From Bradyrhizobium murdochi (lineage in GTDB: Bacteria > Pseudomonadota > Alphaproteobacteria > Rhizobiales > Xanthobacteraceae), in assembly GCF_000472965.1 (NCBI RefSeq), contig NZ_AXAU01000035.1, positions 1 to 42,220 of the forward strand: a DNA stretch of 42,220 nucleotides, written 5' to 3'. The notes under the pieces were generated by a model that saw nothing but the letters and a program-made list of their open reading frames with translations, was not told where the DNA came from and did no database searches. Position 1 is the stretch's first letter. Every line of letters starts with the position of its first letter. Positions 16,468-26,368 of the stretch are shown here, piece by piece. The translations under genes and the position numbers were made by a program.

Positions 16468-16784
16468 AGAAGCTCAAAAATCAATTGCCAGTGTCCCTAA
16501 GTCCAATGAACCTGGTTATCCGGCGCAATTCACTGAAAGTGCTTCTTGTTGCCCCGATCCTGATGGCAGCAACATCATCGGTGCACGCGCAGTCGCCGAT
16601 CAATCTGCGGTCTTCCTACGCCACCAGCGCCTTCAACGCGCTGATCGCGAGCGCCACCCAGATGTTCACCGAGGTCGGCACCGCGACCATAACCTTCCTG
16701 AAGGCACACCGACCAACAGCGACGATGGCCGGCATCACCCAGACCCGGGCGCTCCAGGCGTTTGGCGCGGGACGGTACCTGTGA
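16464..16784 (+). pseudogene. Truncated solute-binding protein, 5' end only
   Basis: Directly after the permease the frame gives a clear signal peptide (MNLVIRRNSLKVLLVAPILM, cleaved near SSVHAQ) and a short mature start (INLRSSYATSAFNALIASAT, QMFTE) like family 1 extracellular binding proteins. It then loses similarity and stops at 16784, at the start of the phosphodiesterase gene. Only ~60 mature residues of an expected ~400 remain. A complete binding protein of the same family is encoded downstream at 18413-19681. Confidence 0.6.
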
Positions 16785-16831
16785 ACTCTCTTGAAATCGA
16801 ACGTTCTGACGCGATCGCTCTGGAAGGTCCG

Positions 16832-18319
16832 ATGCTTCAGCAAGAGTTTCGCTTCCTCATCGTCAGCTTCGACGGCCTGCGCCCCGACCTCATCGGTCCC
16901 ACGCTGACGCCCAATCTCTGCCGCTTGAAGGCCGCTGGTGTGACGCTCGCCAGCCACCGCACCGTCTATCCGACCGAGACCCGCTCAGCCTTCCCGAGCC
17001 TCGTCACCGGCGCGACGACCGACCGCCACGGCATGGTCGGCAACAAATATGTCGACCGCTCCGTAATGCCGCCTTGCTACATCGACACTTCCGACGCGCT
17101 TCTCCTGCGCCGCCTCGACCTCGAAAGCGGGGGGCGCCTCTATTCAGCGCCCTCCCTCGGCGAGATCCTGGCGTCAGCCGGTTGCAGCCTCGCCGTGCTC
17201 GCCACCAACACGCCGGGCACCACCCGGCTTTTCCACCATAAGGCTGAGGATTTCGGCCATGTGCGCCTCTCCGGCCATTTCCGCGAAGCCTGCACGCCGG
17301 ACGGTGTGCTCGCCGAGATTGAAGCACGTACCAGTCCATTGACGCCGGCGCCGCCCAAAACGGAGCCGGACCGTATCGGACAAGACTGGATCACCTCGGC
17401 TTTCCTCGACGTCGTCTGGCCGAAATATCGTCCCGATGTAACGATCCTTTCCTATGGCGAGCCGGACGTCACCTCGCATTTCCACGGCACCGGGGCGGAG
17501 GCGACGCGCTCCATCATTGCCCATTGCGACCGACAGTTCGGCCGTGTGATCGACTGGTGGGAAGCGGAGGGAAGGCAGGCTGGCGTTCAGATTTTCGCGA
17601 TCTCGGATCACGGCCATATCACCGGCCATACGCGCATCTCGGTGGCCGATAGCCTGCGTGCGGCCGGCTTTAGCCCCGGCGTTGTGCCTGCTCCAGATGT
17701 TGACGTGGTGGTGGTGCCGGGCCAGGTCGGCGCGCTTTATCTTGCCGATCCGAATGAGGCGAAGGTTGCCCGGTTGGTTGCAACTATTACGTCCGAGTCA
17801 TGGTGCGGGACAGTGTTCACGCGTGCGAAGGACGAGGTCAACGGGATTGCCCCCGGAAGCCTCTCGAACCGTCTCGTCTTCGCCGATCATGTCCGTGCGC
17901 CAGATGTCGCCTTTTGCTTCCGCGCCGACGATACCATCGACCCCTTCGGCCTTGTCGGCGGCACCTTCTATGACAATGATCGCCGGGCCGGTCTCGGCCT
18001 TCACGGCGGACTGCATCCGAAGGAACTCGCCGCATTGGGCATCGTCGCGGGATCAGCTTTTCCGAACATTGGATCCGCATCTTTTTTGTCGTCGGGCATT
18101 TGCGATGTGGCGCCGACGATCCTCCACCTGCTTGGCGTTGACGCACCACCCACGATGGGTGGACGGGTGCTTGGTGAGGTACTACGGCCAGCATCGTCTG
18201 CAGAGGTCACCATCCGTGGCGAAATCTTCGAGGCGCGACTTGGCAGCTATCGACAGGTTCTTCGACGGGTGGCGGTAGGCGACACCAGCTACGTTGAAAG
18301 CGGAATGGCAGAAAGCTGA
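16832..18319 (+). CDS. Phosphodiesterase / phosphonoacetate hydrolase superfamily enzyme
   Basis: A 495-residue alkaline-phosphatase-superfamily enzyme of the nucleotide pyrophosphatase type. Metal ligands and nucleophile are visible: Asp14 in IVSFDGLRPD, probable nucleophile Thr50 in YPTETRSAFPS, Asp and His in GEPDVTSHFHG, SDHGH, and a late His in LGLHGGLHPKEL. Relatives hydrolyse phosphodiesters, phosphonate monoesters or phosphonoacetate. ATG 16832 is chosen because GGAAGG lies just upstream; in-frame sequence before it belongs to the decayed binding protein region. No signal peptide is seen, so it should act in the cytoplasm on imported substrate. It is embedded in the ABC operon, suggesting it processes what is imported. 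Exact substrate unknown. Confidence 0.75.
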   Translation: MLQQEFRFLIVSFDGLRPDLIGPTLTPNLCRLKAAGVTLASHRTVYPTETRSAFPSLVTGATTDRHGMVGNKYVDRSVMPPCYIDTSDALLLRRLDLESGGRLYSAPSLGEILASAGCSLAVLATNTPGTTRLFHHKAEDFGHVRLSGHFREACTPDGVLAEIEARTSPLTPAPPKTEPDRIGQDWITSAFLDVVWPKYRPDVTILSYGEPDVTSHFHGTGAEATRSIIAHCDRQFGRVIDWWEAEGRQAGVQIFAISDHGHITGHTRISVADSLRAAGFSPGVVPAPDVDVVVVPGQVGALYLADPNEAKVARLVATITSESWCGTVFTRAKDEVNGIAPGSLSNRLVFADHVRAPDVAFCFRADDTIDPFGLVGGTFYDNDRRAGLGLHGGLHPKELAALGIVAGSAFPNIGSASFLSSGICDVAPTILHLLGVDAPPTMGGRVLGEVLRPASSAEVTIRGEIFEARLGSYRQVLRRVAVGDTSYVESGMAES

Positions 18320-18412
18320 CACTGGTAACACAAGCCCTCCTGGACTGGCACTCACAAGCCAATCCTGGGCTGACCGTCGGTACGATTAAGTAAACTCTCA
18401 GGAGATCACTCG

Positions 18413-19681
18413 ATGCACACCACACGTAGAAGGCTGCTTCTGACCGGTGCTTCCGCAATCGGGGCATTTGCAATCCCAGCAATCGGCCGCACCGCCAACA
18501 TTATCAAGCTGACGATCAGCCATGGTGCGCCGAGCTATGCGAAGATGCTGGCCGATCTGGGCCAGAAATTCACCGGCAAGCATCCGGAGACGCAAGTCGA
18601 ATTCGTCGCAAACGGCGACAACTGGGATCCGCTTTTGCAAAAAACCTTCCGTGGCGCGCTCGTCGGCGATTTGCCGGATGCTACGTGGCAGTCACTTACT
18701 TATGCCCAGCTACTTGCCAGGCGCGGAATCTCGCAACCGCTCGATGAATTTTCCGGGGGCGCCGAAAAGCTTGCGACGATGGGACTTTCCCGCCCGTTGA
18801 TCGATGCAACTCTAGTAGACCGAAAGAACTATTCGCTGCCGTTCGGAACAACGATTCCGGTCGTCTTTTACAATATGAACCTTCTAAAACAGGCGGGCTT
18901 TTCGGACACTAAACTGCCGAAATCGTGGGACGAGATTGTCGAGATTGGAAAGAAGGTGGCCGCCCTCGGCGGAAACGTCAACGGCGGATACATCGAGTAT
19001 ACGTCTACAAACGCGTGGATGTTTCAGAACATTCTTGGAACGCTTGGCGGGCATATGATGAACCCCCAGCAGACCCATATTGCTTTTGATGGGCTGGAAG
19101 GACTGCAGACGCTCGAGATACTATCCAAGTTCGGCCAGACCAGCAATTTCGATATGACGCTGGACCAAGCTCGCCAAGCGTTCAATTCCGGAATTACCGG
19201 TGTGCATATTAGAACAGCTAGTGGCATCAGCTCGGTGGCGAAGGCGGCGTTAGGCAAATTCGAATTGCAGGTGGGCCAATTACCCGTTCCGAATCCCAAT
19301 GGGCGGCTTGTCGGAGCAGGTCACGGCTTCTTCATGTTTGCCAAAGATCCAGAGCGCCAGAAGCGTGTCTGGGACTTCATCAGTTTCGCGTCGGGTGCCG
19401 ATGGTCAGGCAATCCTAGCCAAGCATACCGGTTATCTGCCCATCAACATGATCACCCTGAATGACCCGAAGTTCCTTGAGCAGTATTTCGCTGCCAATCC
19501 GTATCACCGCTCAGTCGTGGAGCGGCTCCCCATCACCGGCGATCAGTTTTCTTTTCCAACCGATAACACGGTGAAGATCGCAGATATGATGGCGGATGAG
19601 ATGCGTAAGGTCGTCACCCAACGGTCAGAACCGAAACGAGCACTGGCTGAAATAGCCGAACAGACTCGAAGGCTGCTCTAG
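18413..19681 (+). CDS. Extracellular solute-binding protein, UgpB-like family 1
   Basis: A 422-residue periplasmic binding protein. The N-terminus (TTRRRLLLTGASAIGAFAIP) has a twin-arginine-like signal, followed by the family 1 pattern (VEFVANGDNWDPLLQKTFRG, DLPDATWQS, LPFGTTIPVVFYNMNLLKQA, PKSWDEI). A good ribosome binding site (CAGGAGA) precedes ATG 18413. It would deliver substrate to the two permeases encoded upstream. It looks less GC-rich than the transporter genes before it, and a truncated binding protein gene remains at the usual position, so this one may be a later replacement. Confidence 0.88.
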   Translation: MHTTRRRLLLTGASAIGAFAIPAIGRTANIIKLTISHGAPSYAKMLADLGQKFTGKHPETQVEFVANGDNWDPLLQKTFRGALVGDLPDATWQSLTYAQLLARRGISQPLDEFSGGAEKLATMGLSRPLIDATLVDRKNYSLPFGTTIPVVFYNMNLLKQAGFSDTKLPKSWDEIVEIGKKVAALGGNVNGGYIEYTSTNAWMFQNILGTLGGHMMNPQQTHIAFDGLEGLQTLEILSKFGQTSNFDMTLDQARQAFNSGITGVHIRTASGISSVAKAALGKFELQVGQLPVPNPNGRLVGAGHGFFMFAKDPERQKRVWDFISFASGADGQAILAKHTGYLPINMITLNDPKFLEQYFAANPYHRSVVERLPITGDQFSFPTDNTVKIADMMADEMRKVVTQRSEPKRALAEIAEQTRRLL

Positions 19682-19723
19682 AGCCCAGCTATCCGCGACA
19701 ACGCCATCCACGGGAAATAGATC

Positions 19724-20872
19724 ATGGCCGCCCAGGCAACAACAACTGCAGCCTATTCCGCTGACAGACATACCACCGCCCTTTCGCTGCTCAACATGAG
19801 CGGCAATCTACCGCCAAAAGTTCCCCATGCCTTTGATGCCGAATATCTCGCAGCAGTTCAGACCGTGTTATCGAGGCAGTCGCCCAACGACTTGATCGGG
19901 GCGCATCAGTTCCGAGGGGAGCGGCGTGACAGGATAGCAGGGGCACACTTTGTCGGCAGGCGCCTGCCTGTCGCGCCTAATCCAGATCAGCTGATAGTCA
20001 CCAACGGCACGCAAGGTGCGATCACCATGCTGATGGCCGGCCTCATTGGCCGGGGAGGGACCTTGGCGATCGAAGAACTCAGCTACCCGACGATGCGGCA
20101 GTTCGCGGACATGTTGGGCATAGGCCTTTGCAGCATTCCAATGGACAAGGAGGGTATGCTGCCCGATGCCTACGAGGCGGCGTGTAGGATCAAGAGTCCT
20201 GCCGCCGTCTATGCCCTGCCGACGCTGCAGAACCCGACGACCGCAATCATGAGCGTCGATCGCCGTCGGAATATTGCGGAGATTTCCCGCAAATACGGCG
20301 TCGCAATCATCGAGGACGACATATATAGCCTCCTTCCCTTTGATCTCCCACCACCGCTTTCGGCGTTCGCGCCAGAAATATCCTGGTACATCCTGGGTAC
20401 AGCAAAAAGCATGGCGGCGGCATTGAAAGTCGCCTACTTGGTGGCGCCGTCCGCCGAGGCGGCTCAGTCTCGGTTTTGGCCGGGCGTGCGAGCCACCTAT
20501 TGGATGTGCGCGCCCATCAACGCCGCCACTGTAACGGCGCTTATCGAGAACGATGCTGCCGACAGGATCATTGCTGCTGTACGCCGAGAAACACAGGCTC
20601 GTCAGGCTCTTGTGATGGAGCGGCTGCGGCACCGCGAGTTCAATGCCATAGCGGAGGGGTTGCATGTCTGGTTGAAGCTTCCAGCCAGCCAACCGCGTGC
20701 AGAGTTCGTTGCACGGGTTCGCTCCCGCGGCGTGGAGATCAGCGCGAGCGACACCTACTTTTTTGGCAAGGATGAGCCGCCGAACGCTATCCGGTTCGGC
20801 ACCGGCACGGCGCCGGATCGTGAGGCGTTCGAGTGCGGGCTTGATGCCATCGTTAGGGCATTCGATGCATAA
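19724..20872 (+). CDS. PLP aminotransferase, MocR-type catalytic domain, no HTH
   Basis: A 382-residue fold-type I enzyme similar to the aminotransferase half of MocR regulators. It has VTNGTQGAITMLMAGLI, a conserved PTLQNPTTAIMS, EDDIYSLLPFD and the Schiff-base lysine in LGTAKSMAAALKVAYLV. The GntR DNA-binding domain of true MocR proteins is absent, so it is likely an enzyme. It resembles the N-terminal ~390 residues of the fusion at 30067-31746. It follows the binding protein gene by 42 bp and overlaps the start of a broken deacylase gene. The amino substrate is unknown. Confidence 0.82.
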   Translation: MAAQATTTAAYSADRHTTALSLLNMSGNLPPKVPHAFDAEYLAAVQTVLSRQSPNDLIGAHQFRGERRDRIAGAHFVGRRLPVAPNPDQLIVTNGTQGAITMLMAGLIGRGGTLAIEELSYPTMRQFADMLGIGLCSIPMDKEGMLPDAYEAACRIKSPAAVYALPTLQNPTTAIMSVDRRRNIAEISRKYGVAIIEDDIYSLLPFDLPPPLSAFAPEISWYILGTAKSMAAALKVAYLVAPSAEAAQSRFWPGVRATYWMCAPINAATVTALIENDAADRIIAAVRRETQARQALVMERLRHREFNAIAEGLHVWLKLPASQPRAEFVARVRSRGVEISASDTYFFGKDEPPNAIRFGTGTAPDREAFECGLDAIVRAFDA

Positions 20873-21205
20873 GACCAGCCCTCCAAGGCGAGGCAACCGG
20901 TGCAACATCTGGACTGACGTCGCCTTGGACTCTAACGGCAGGGTAATCGGCTATGTGCGTCTAGCTTTGGCTACGCACGACAGATCCGGCGAGGATGCGG
21001 CCTACAGGTGGGAAGGCATTCCCGTCGGCGGGAGATCACCGCCGGACAGATCGTCGGCTCGATCAATTTTCCCGACCGCGCCTTGGAAAGAGGCGGAGCC
21101 AGTTACGGCAGCGGCGGAAGGCATCATATGTCGCCGGATCCCCGCGCGAATCGGCTCGGAACTGCGTCTTCGCTCTCGGTCGAAGCTAGACCCGGCCTTA
21201 AATAG
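20865..21205 (+). pseudogene. AstE/AspA-type deacylase with internal deletion
   Basis: From ATG 20865 the frame matches the N-terminus of the intact deacylase at 28079-29092 (NIWTDVALDSNGRVIGYVRL against RIWSELDFQKEGKATGYLRV; YRWEGIPVGG against YGWIPVPIAS). Sequence then jumps to the C-terminal end of that protein (ITAGQIVGSINFP against VSDGQEAGRIHFT; IICRRIPARI against IILCRRFLAR) with a frameshift. Roughly 700-750 bp with the zinc site are missing. The gene cannot be active. Confidence 0.7.
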
Positions 21206-21319
21206 GTCCGCCTCTCCTCGAACGACGCTGCAACAAACAATGACTCATACAGGAATTCCCCTGGAGCAATACCTCGATGCAGCGTCCAAGGATATCGACC
21301 CGCCGCTGGGGCGCACTGC

Positions 21320-22438
21320 ATGAATGCCCAGCACCAGTCTATACAGGATCGATCCGCTCTTTTCGCAGGTGAGCGTTGCTTGAAGATCCAAGACGTTCAG
21401 CTCTTGGCGTATTGCAGACCGGGAGATCTCAAGAAGCCGCTCGTGCTTTTCCTCACAGGCGGCGGCATCGTGGCGCGCATTGCGTACGGTCATCCACAAG
21501 GCGAGGCGAGCGATTTCCTCGACTACTGGCTCGACAAACGAGGTTGGGGGCTGCTCACCGCAACCTATCCCGGCGATCATCCCGTGTTCGCGGCACCTAA
21601 GCCGGACCTCAAACTAGAGGAATGGGCATCGGCGCTCGCAGAACTTGTAACAGAGACGGTGGGCGAAGGCGGCAAGCGTCCGATTATCGCCTGTGGTTGG
21701 AGCATGGGCGGCAAGCTGGTTTTTGCCCTGAGCCGCGCGCTGCGCCTTCGCGGTCACGCGCTTGAATGCTTCGTCTCCTTCTGCGCAACGCCGCCATTCC
21801 CGCGGATCGACGGCGGGTTGACGCCACCCGAGAGCCTTCTGTCCAATGGGCTTTGGAATCTTTCGGCTGGAAAGCGGGATGGTTCCACGAGGGATGAGCG
21901 CTGGCTGGAAGAACTTTTCGCGATCGCAGGACTGGAAGGGCGCAGCATCATCGAGCCTGAAGCCTTCCGGAATCTTTATCGCACGAATGCGCCCCCGGGA
22001 TTGTGGGGACCCGAGCTCGACCCTTATTTCGAAGGCGAACAGCCGCAAGACCTTTCTCGTGCGCTTCGCGCGGCACGTGTCTTTTCGGGTGACGACTATC
22101 CGATATGCGCGGCAATCGTTCCGCTGGATGCGCGGGACTATCGACACGCTTTGGCGGATGAGGCGATCTGGGGAGGCATCACGGTCAAGGGCCTGCTGCA
22201 CACGGTCATGCCCAAGTTGGCATCATCGCAACTCCCTACTCATGACTGGGTACGTTTGCGCGCCTGCGTTCTCGACGCACCGCGACGTCTGACCAGACAT
22301 CTGCCGGGCGGGCATTTCTTCTTTCTCGGCGCCCGTGGTGCGAGAGCAACCGTGGCTCACCTCATTGAGCTTCGTGACGAGGTGCAACGTCTTGAAGCCT
22401 TCTTCGGCACACTCAATTGCACCGGGAGTTCATCATGA
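21320..22438 (+). CDS. Alpha/beta-hydrolase fold protein
   Basis: A 372-residue cytoplasmic hydrolase with a nucleophile elbow GWSMGG (Ser128), an oxyanion-type motif FLTGGG early on, and a C-terminal histidine in LPGGHFFFLG, consistent with a Ser-Asp-His triad. No signal peptide. It could be an esterase, amidase or thioesterase; sequence does not decide. It lies between the broken deacylase and the hydantoinase genes and overlaps the latter's start by four bases (ATGA), so it is part of the same operon. Confidence 0.75.
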   Translation: MNAQHQSIQDRSALFAGERCLKIQDVQLLAYCRPGDLKKPLVLFLTGGGIVARIAYGHPQGEASDFLDYWLDKRGWGLLTATYPGDHPVFAAPKPDLKLEEWASALAELVTETVGEGGKRPIIACGWSMGGKLVFALSRALRLRGHALECFVSFCATPPFPRIDGGLTPPESLLSNGLWNLSAGKRDGSTRDERWLEELFAIAGLEGRSIIEPEAFRNLYRTNAPPGLWGPELDPYFEGEQPQDLSRALRAARVFSGDDYPICAAIVPLDARDYRHALADEAIWGGITVKGLLHTVMPKLASSQLPTHDWVRLRACVLDAPRRLTRHLPGGHFFFLGARGARATVAHLIELRDEVQRLEAFFGTLNCTGSSS

Positions 22439-24102
22439 AAGTCCACAGCGACTTCGATCCAATCGAACTCGAAATTCTTTGGAACCGACTTGTCTCGGTG
22501 GTGGATGAGGCGGCCGTCGCGCTTCTTCGGACTGCGTTCTCTACGGTTGTCCGCGAATCCAACGATTTCACGATGGTCCTCATGGACGCCGACGGCGCTA
22601 GTATTGCGGACACCAACGTCGGTACTCCGTCCTTTGTCGGCATCCTCCCCAGGACCCTCAGCCAATGCTTGGTCAAGATACCGATTGAGGAATGGCAGCC
22701 GGGTGATTGCATAGTCACCAATGATCCGTGGATGACCGCTGGGCACCTCTTGGACCTGGCGATGCTTGCGCCCGTTTTCCATCATGGACAACTGGTCGGA
22801 TTCTCCGGATCCATTGCGCATCTTCCGGATATCGGTGGCGCCCTATTTTCAGCTGACTGCCAAGAGGTGTTTGAGGAAGGGATACGCATCCCCCCAACCA
22901 AGTTCCTTGAAGGTGGACGGGAGAATCGAGACCTTGCCGCCCTTATCCGCGCCAATGTGAGGGTGCCAGAGCAGGTGCTGGGTGATGTCTATGCGCAAGT
23001 GACCGCGCACGCGGTTTGCGCACGCAAGCTTGGCGAATTTCTCGAGGCCTCAGGCCTTCAAGATCTGACCGACCTATCGGCAGCACTGCAGGATCGCGCT
23101 GACAAGGCGATGAGGTTCGCCATCGAGGCGATCCCGGACGGTACATATAGCTCAGTTCTGGTCGCCGACGGCTACGATGACGAGGAGACGCGGATCGTCT
23201 GTGCCGTCACGGTCGTTGGTTCGAAGCTTCACGTGGACTATACCGGTAGCTCAAAGCAGATCGGGCGCGGGCTGAACTCTGTGATGAATTTCACCTACGC
23301 GCTCTCGGTTTATCCGCTGAAATGCGCTCTTGATCCAACCACTCCGCGCAATGAAGGGTCGTACCGATCGATCACAGTCACAGCCCCCGAAGGAAGCATC
23401 CTCAATCCCATTCAGCCCGCAGCTTGCAATGCGCGACAGCTCACTGGTCACCTCCTTGCCGGAGCGATCTACAAGTGTCTGGCGCAGATCGTACCGGAGA
23501 AGGTCATCGCTGAGTCTGGGACGGCGCCAACCTTGCGCAGTGTCTACAGTGGTACCGATCGCTGTGGAAACCGCTTCTCGCAAGTCCTGTTTGGGAGCGG
23601 CGGAATGGGAGCAAGCGCATCATCTGACGGCCATTCTTGCACGCCGTTTCCGACCAATACCGGTTCGGGAAGCATCGAGGCATTCGAGGCGGCAGCGCCG
23701 CTGATCGTCTGGCGCAAGGAGCTTGTTCCGGACTCCGGAGGAGCTGGACAGTTCCGAGGGGGCCTGGGGCAAGAGATTGAGGTCGAGGTGGTTTCCGATC
23801 GGGATGTTCAGCTTTCGCTCATGGCCGACCGACAGAAGAACCCACCCGAGGGCCTCATCGAGGGAAAGGCCGGAGCACCGGTCGCGATCCATTTGAGCGA
23901 TGGATCGAAGCCGCATCCGAAATCGCGCAGTCTGCTCTCGCCAGGACAGAAACTGATCTTACGGTACGCGGGAGCTGGGGGCTTTGGAGATCCTTCAAAG
24001 CGCAGGCGCGAGGACATGCTTCGCGATCTAATGGACGGTTACGTGACAGCCTCCGGATTGCAGCGCGACTATGGAGCACAATTGGAAGGGATGGGGAAGT
24101 GA
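22435..24102 (+). CDS. hyuB: Hydantoinase B/oxoprolinase family subunit
   Basis: A 555-residue HyuB-type subunit. It has the usual N-terminus (DPIELEILWNRLVSVVDEAA), TNDPWMTAGHLLDLAMLAPV, FSGSIAHLPDIGG and a glycine-rich C-terminus (RYAGAGGFGDPSKR). HyuA/HyuB pairs open cyclic amides such as hydantoins, 5-oxoproline or N-methylhydantoins with ATP; some relatives are carboxylases. ATG 22435 matches the family start and overlaps the preceding stop. The gene overlaps hyuA by four bases (GTGA). The specific ring substrate cannot be told from sequence. Confidence 0.88.
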   Translation: MKVHSDFDPIELEILWNRLVSVVDEAAVALLRTAFSTVVRESNDFTMVLMDADGASIADTNVGTPSFVGILPRTLSQCLVKIPIEEWQPGDCIVTNDPWMTAGHLLDLAMLAPVFHHGQLVGFSGSIAHLPDIGGALFSADCQEVFEEGIRIPPTKFLEGGRENRDLAALIRANVRVPEQVLGDVYAQVTAHAVCARKLGEFLEASGLQDLTDLSAALQDRADKAMRFAIEAIPDGTYSSVLVADGYDDEETRIVCAVTVVGSKLHVDYTGSSKQIGRGLNSVMNFTYALSVYPLKCALDPTTPRNEGSYRSITVTAPEGSILNPIQPAACNARQLTGHLLAGAIYKCLAQIVPEKVIAESGTAPTLRSVYSGTDRCGNRFSQVLFGSGGMGASASSDGHSCTPFPTNTGSGSIEAFEAAAPLIVWRKELVPDSGGAGQFRGGLGQEIEVEVVSDRDVQLSLMADRQKNPPEGLIEGKAGAPVAIHLSDGSKPHPKSRSLLSPGQKLILRYAGAGGFGDPSKRRREDMLRDLMDGYVTASGLQRDYGAQLEGMGK

Positions 24103-26276
24103 GCAAACTGGCAGCAGGAAACCGCGTCGTCAGGATAGGGGTCGATGTAGGCGGTACGTTCACTGATGTCGTTCTCATTGATGGTTCGAGCGGCAAGATT
24201 TTTCTAGGCAAACGCCTGACGACGCATGCGGACCCAAGTCGAGCGATTTTCGAAGGCGTCGAGCGACTTCTGCAGGAGTCCGGCTGCGCGATCGAGGACG
24301 TAAATGATATCGTGCACGGTACGACGCTTGTCACAAATACGATAATCGAAAGAAATGGTGCCAAGATTGGTCTTCTGACCACACGAGGTTTCCGTGACTC
24401 ACTTGAACTCGGCAAGGAAATTCGCCACGATCGTCACGATTTGTTTCTGCGCCGGCCGGAACCGCTGGTCGCACGACGCTTTCGCCATGAGCTTGGCGAG
24501 CGAATCAACGCTGTGGGCGACATTCTCATAGAACTCGCTGAGGCCGACGTTCGTGCTGCCGCGCGGCAACTCAGGGCTGAGGGTGTTGAAGCGGTCGCCG
24601 TTTGCTTCCTCCACAGCTACGCAAACGGGACACATGAATGGCATGCTCGGGAGATTCTACAGTCCGAACTACCGGGAGTACCCATTACACTTTCGCACGA
24701 GATCGCTCCGGAGATACGCGAGTATGAACGAGGCAACACTGCATGCGCCAACGCCTACGTTCAACCAATGATGAACCGCTACCTGACGCGTCTCGACGAC
24801 AAGCTGCGTCGCACAGGTTTTCGTGGGGCGCTTTATGTAATGCTGTCCGGAGGCGGCCTCACAACCGTCGATGCGGCGCAATCGCACCCTATCCACCTCA
24901 TCGAATCAGGGCCCGCCGCGGGTGCAACTGCTGCTACCTTGTATAGCCGGATAACTAAAACACCGGATCTGATTTCGTTCGACATGGGCGGCACGACCGC
25001 CAAGATGTGCCTGATAGAGGGTGGCCAACCGGAACGATCAAACCAGTTCGAGGCTGCCAGAGTGAGCCGTTTCCAGAAGGGATCCGGGCTGCCACTGAAG
25101 ATACCAGTGATTGACTTGATCGAAATTGGAGCCGGAGGTGGATCAATTGCGCGGATCGATCAGATGGGCCTGCTCAAGGTCGGTCCTCAGAGCGCGGGGT
25201 CCGAGCCGGGGCCGGTGTGCTATGGACGTGGCGGCAGCCGGCCAACGGTGACCGACGCGGACCTAATCCTCGGGTACCTCTCGCCCACCTACTTCCTTGG
25301 CGGAGAAATGGAGCTGGACATGGCAGTGGTGCGGCGCGCGCTCCAGGAGCATGTCGCCGGGCCCCTGGGCATCGATGTTGTCAAGGCTGCGATTGGAATT
25401 CGCCGGATCGTTGATGAAAACATGGCGGCGGCAACACGGATGTATATCGCGGAGAAAGGGCGCGATCCCCGTCAATACGCCATGCTGGCGTTCGGCGGAG
25501 CCGGACCAGTGCATGCGCATTCCTTGGCTCAGCTGCTCGGACTGAGACGGCTGATCGTTCCACTTGGCGCTGGCGTGATATCCGCGCTGGGCTTTCTGGT
25601 CGCAGCGCCGGCAATCGATCTCGCAAAAAGCCATGGCGGGCGCCTTGCGGACCTCGATTGGCAACGCGTCGATGAGTTGCTGAAGGCGATGGAGCAAGAG
25701 GCCGGACAATTTCTCGCAAAGGCCGGCATTTCATCTGAAGCCGTCATCCTCCGGCGCAGTGTAGATATGCGCTATCTAGGTCAGGGATTCGAGATACCAG
25801 TCGAAATTCCCAATGGATCGTTAGATGCCGGTGCGCGGGAAGAACTAGCGCAGCGGTTCGGGGCTGCCTATGAACGGCGCTTTGGACGCAGCATTCCCGG
25901 GGTGCCGATCGAAGCGCTGACGTGGCGGCTCTCGGCCATAGGTCCCGCCCCCGACGTGCCCCTCAGGTTCTCGAGATCCCAAGGCGCCGAAGGCGGACCT
26001 CTAAAGGGCTCCAGAAGCGTCTATTTCCCCGAGGTCGGCTTTGTGACAACGAATGTTTTTGATCGCTATCGTCTGCGCGCAGGAAGCAGGTTCGAGGGGC
26101 CTGCCGTCGTGGAAGAGCGCGAGTCCACGACAGTCATCGGCCCTGGCAGCACTGTCGAGGTCGACAGCTATCTCAATCTAATCATCGACATCAAGGAAGC
26201 GCCTAGCGAGTGCAGTGGCGATACCCGGGAAAAGAGTACGAAAAAAGCGGACTCAGTGGAGGCCTCTCGTGTCTGA
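24099..26276 (+). CDS. hyuA: Hydantoinase A/oxoprolinase family subunit
   Basis: A 725-residue HyuA-type subunit with an N-terminal ASKHA-type ATPase start (IGVDVGGTFTDVVLIDG), HGTTLVTNTIIERNG, a second phosphate-binding SFDMGGTTAKMCLIEGG, and the conserved LAFGGAGPVHAHSLAQLLG. Translation starts at GTG 24099 overlapping the hyuB stop. It ends the plus-strand operon. The last ~25 residues are lysine- and serine-rich and beyond the usual family end. Confidence 0.88.
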   Translation: MSKLAAGNRVVRIGVDVGGTFTDVVLIDGSSGKIFLGKRLTTHADPSRAIFEGVERLLQESGCAIEDVNDIVHGTTLVTNTIIERNGAKIGLLTTRGFRDSLELGKEIRHDRHDLFLRRPEPLVARRFRHELGERINAVGDILIELAEADVRAAARQLRAEGVEAVAVCFLHSYANGTHEWHAREILQSELPGVPITLSHEIAPEIREYERGNTACANAYVQPMMNRYLTRLDDKLRRTGFRGALYVMLSGGGLTTVDAAQSHPIHLIESGPAAGATAATLYSRITKTPDLISFDMGGTTAKMCLIEGGQPERSNQFEAARVSRFQKGSGLPLKIPVIDLIEIGAGGGSIARIDQMGLLKVGPQSAGSEPGPVCYGRGGSRPTVTDADLILGYLSPTYFLGGEMELDMAVVRRALQEHVAGPLGIDVVKAAIGIRRIVDENMAAATRMYIAEKGRDPRQYAMLAFGGAGPVHAHSLAQLLGLRRLIVPLGAGVISALGFLVAAPAIDLAKSHGGRLADLDWQRVDELLKAMEQEAGQFLAKAGISSEAVILRRSVDMRYLGQGFEIPVEIPNGSLDAGAREELAQRFGAAYERRFGRSIPGVPIEALTWRLSAIGPAPDVPLRFSRSQGAEGGPLKGSRSVYFPEVGFVTTNVFDRYRLRAGSRFEGPAVVEERESTTVIGPGSTVEVDSYLNLIIDIKEAPSECSGDTREKSTKKADSVEASRV

Positions 26277-26368
26277 GCATTCAATGGAACGGCTTCGTCA
26301 AAACGCATGCGGCAGGAAGGCAGGAACGGCGTATGGGGACTTTGTTTGGGGGGGCCACTATCCCGGAT

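Noticed and set aside
16451..18319. Longer start for the phosphodiesterase
   Set aside because: The first ~125 codons overlap the permease end and the decayed binding protein; a ribosome binding site precedes ATG 16832.
20697..21323. 208-codon plus-strand gene
   Set aside because: It mixes the shadow of the aminotransferase with the deleted deacylase remnant; only the latter is real homology.
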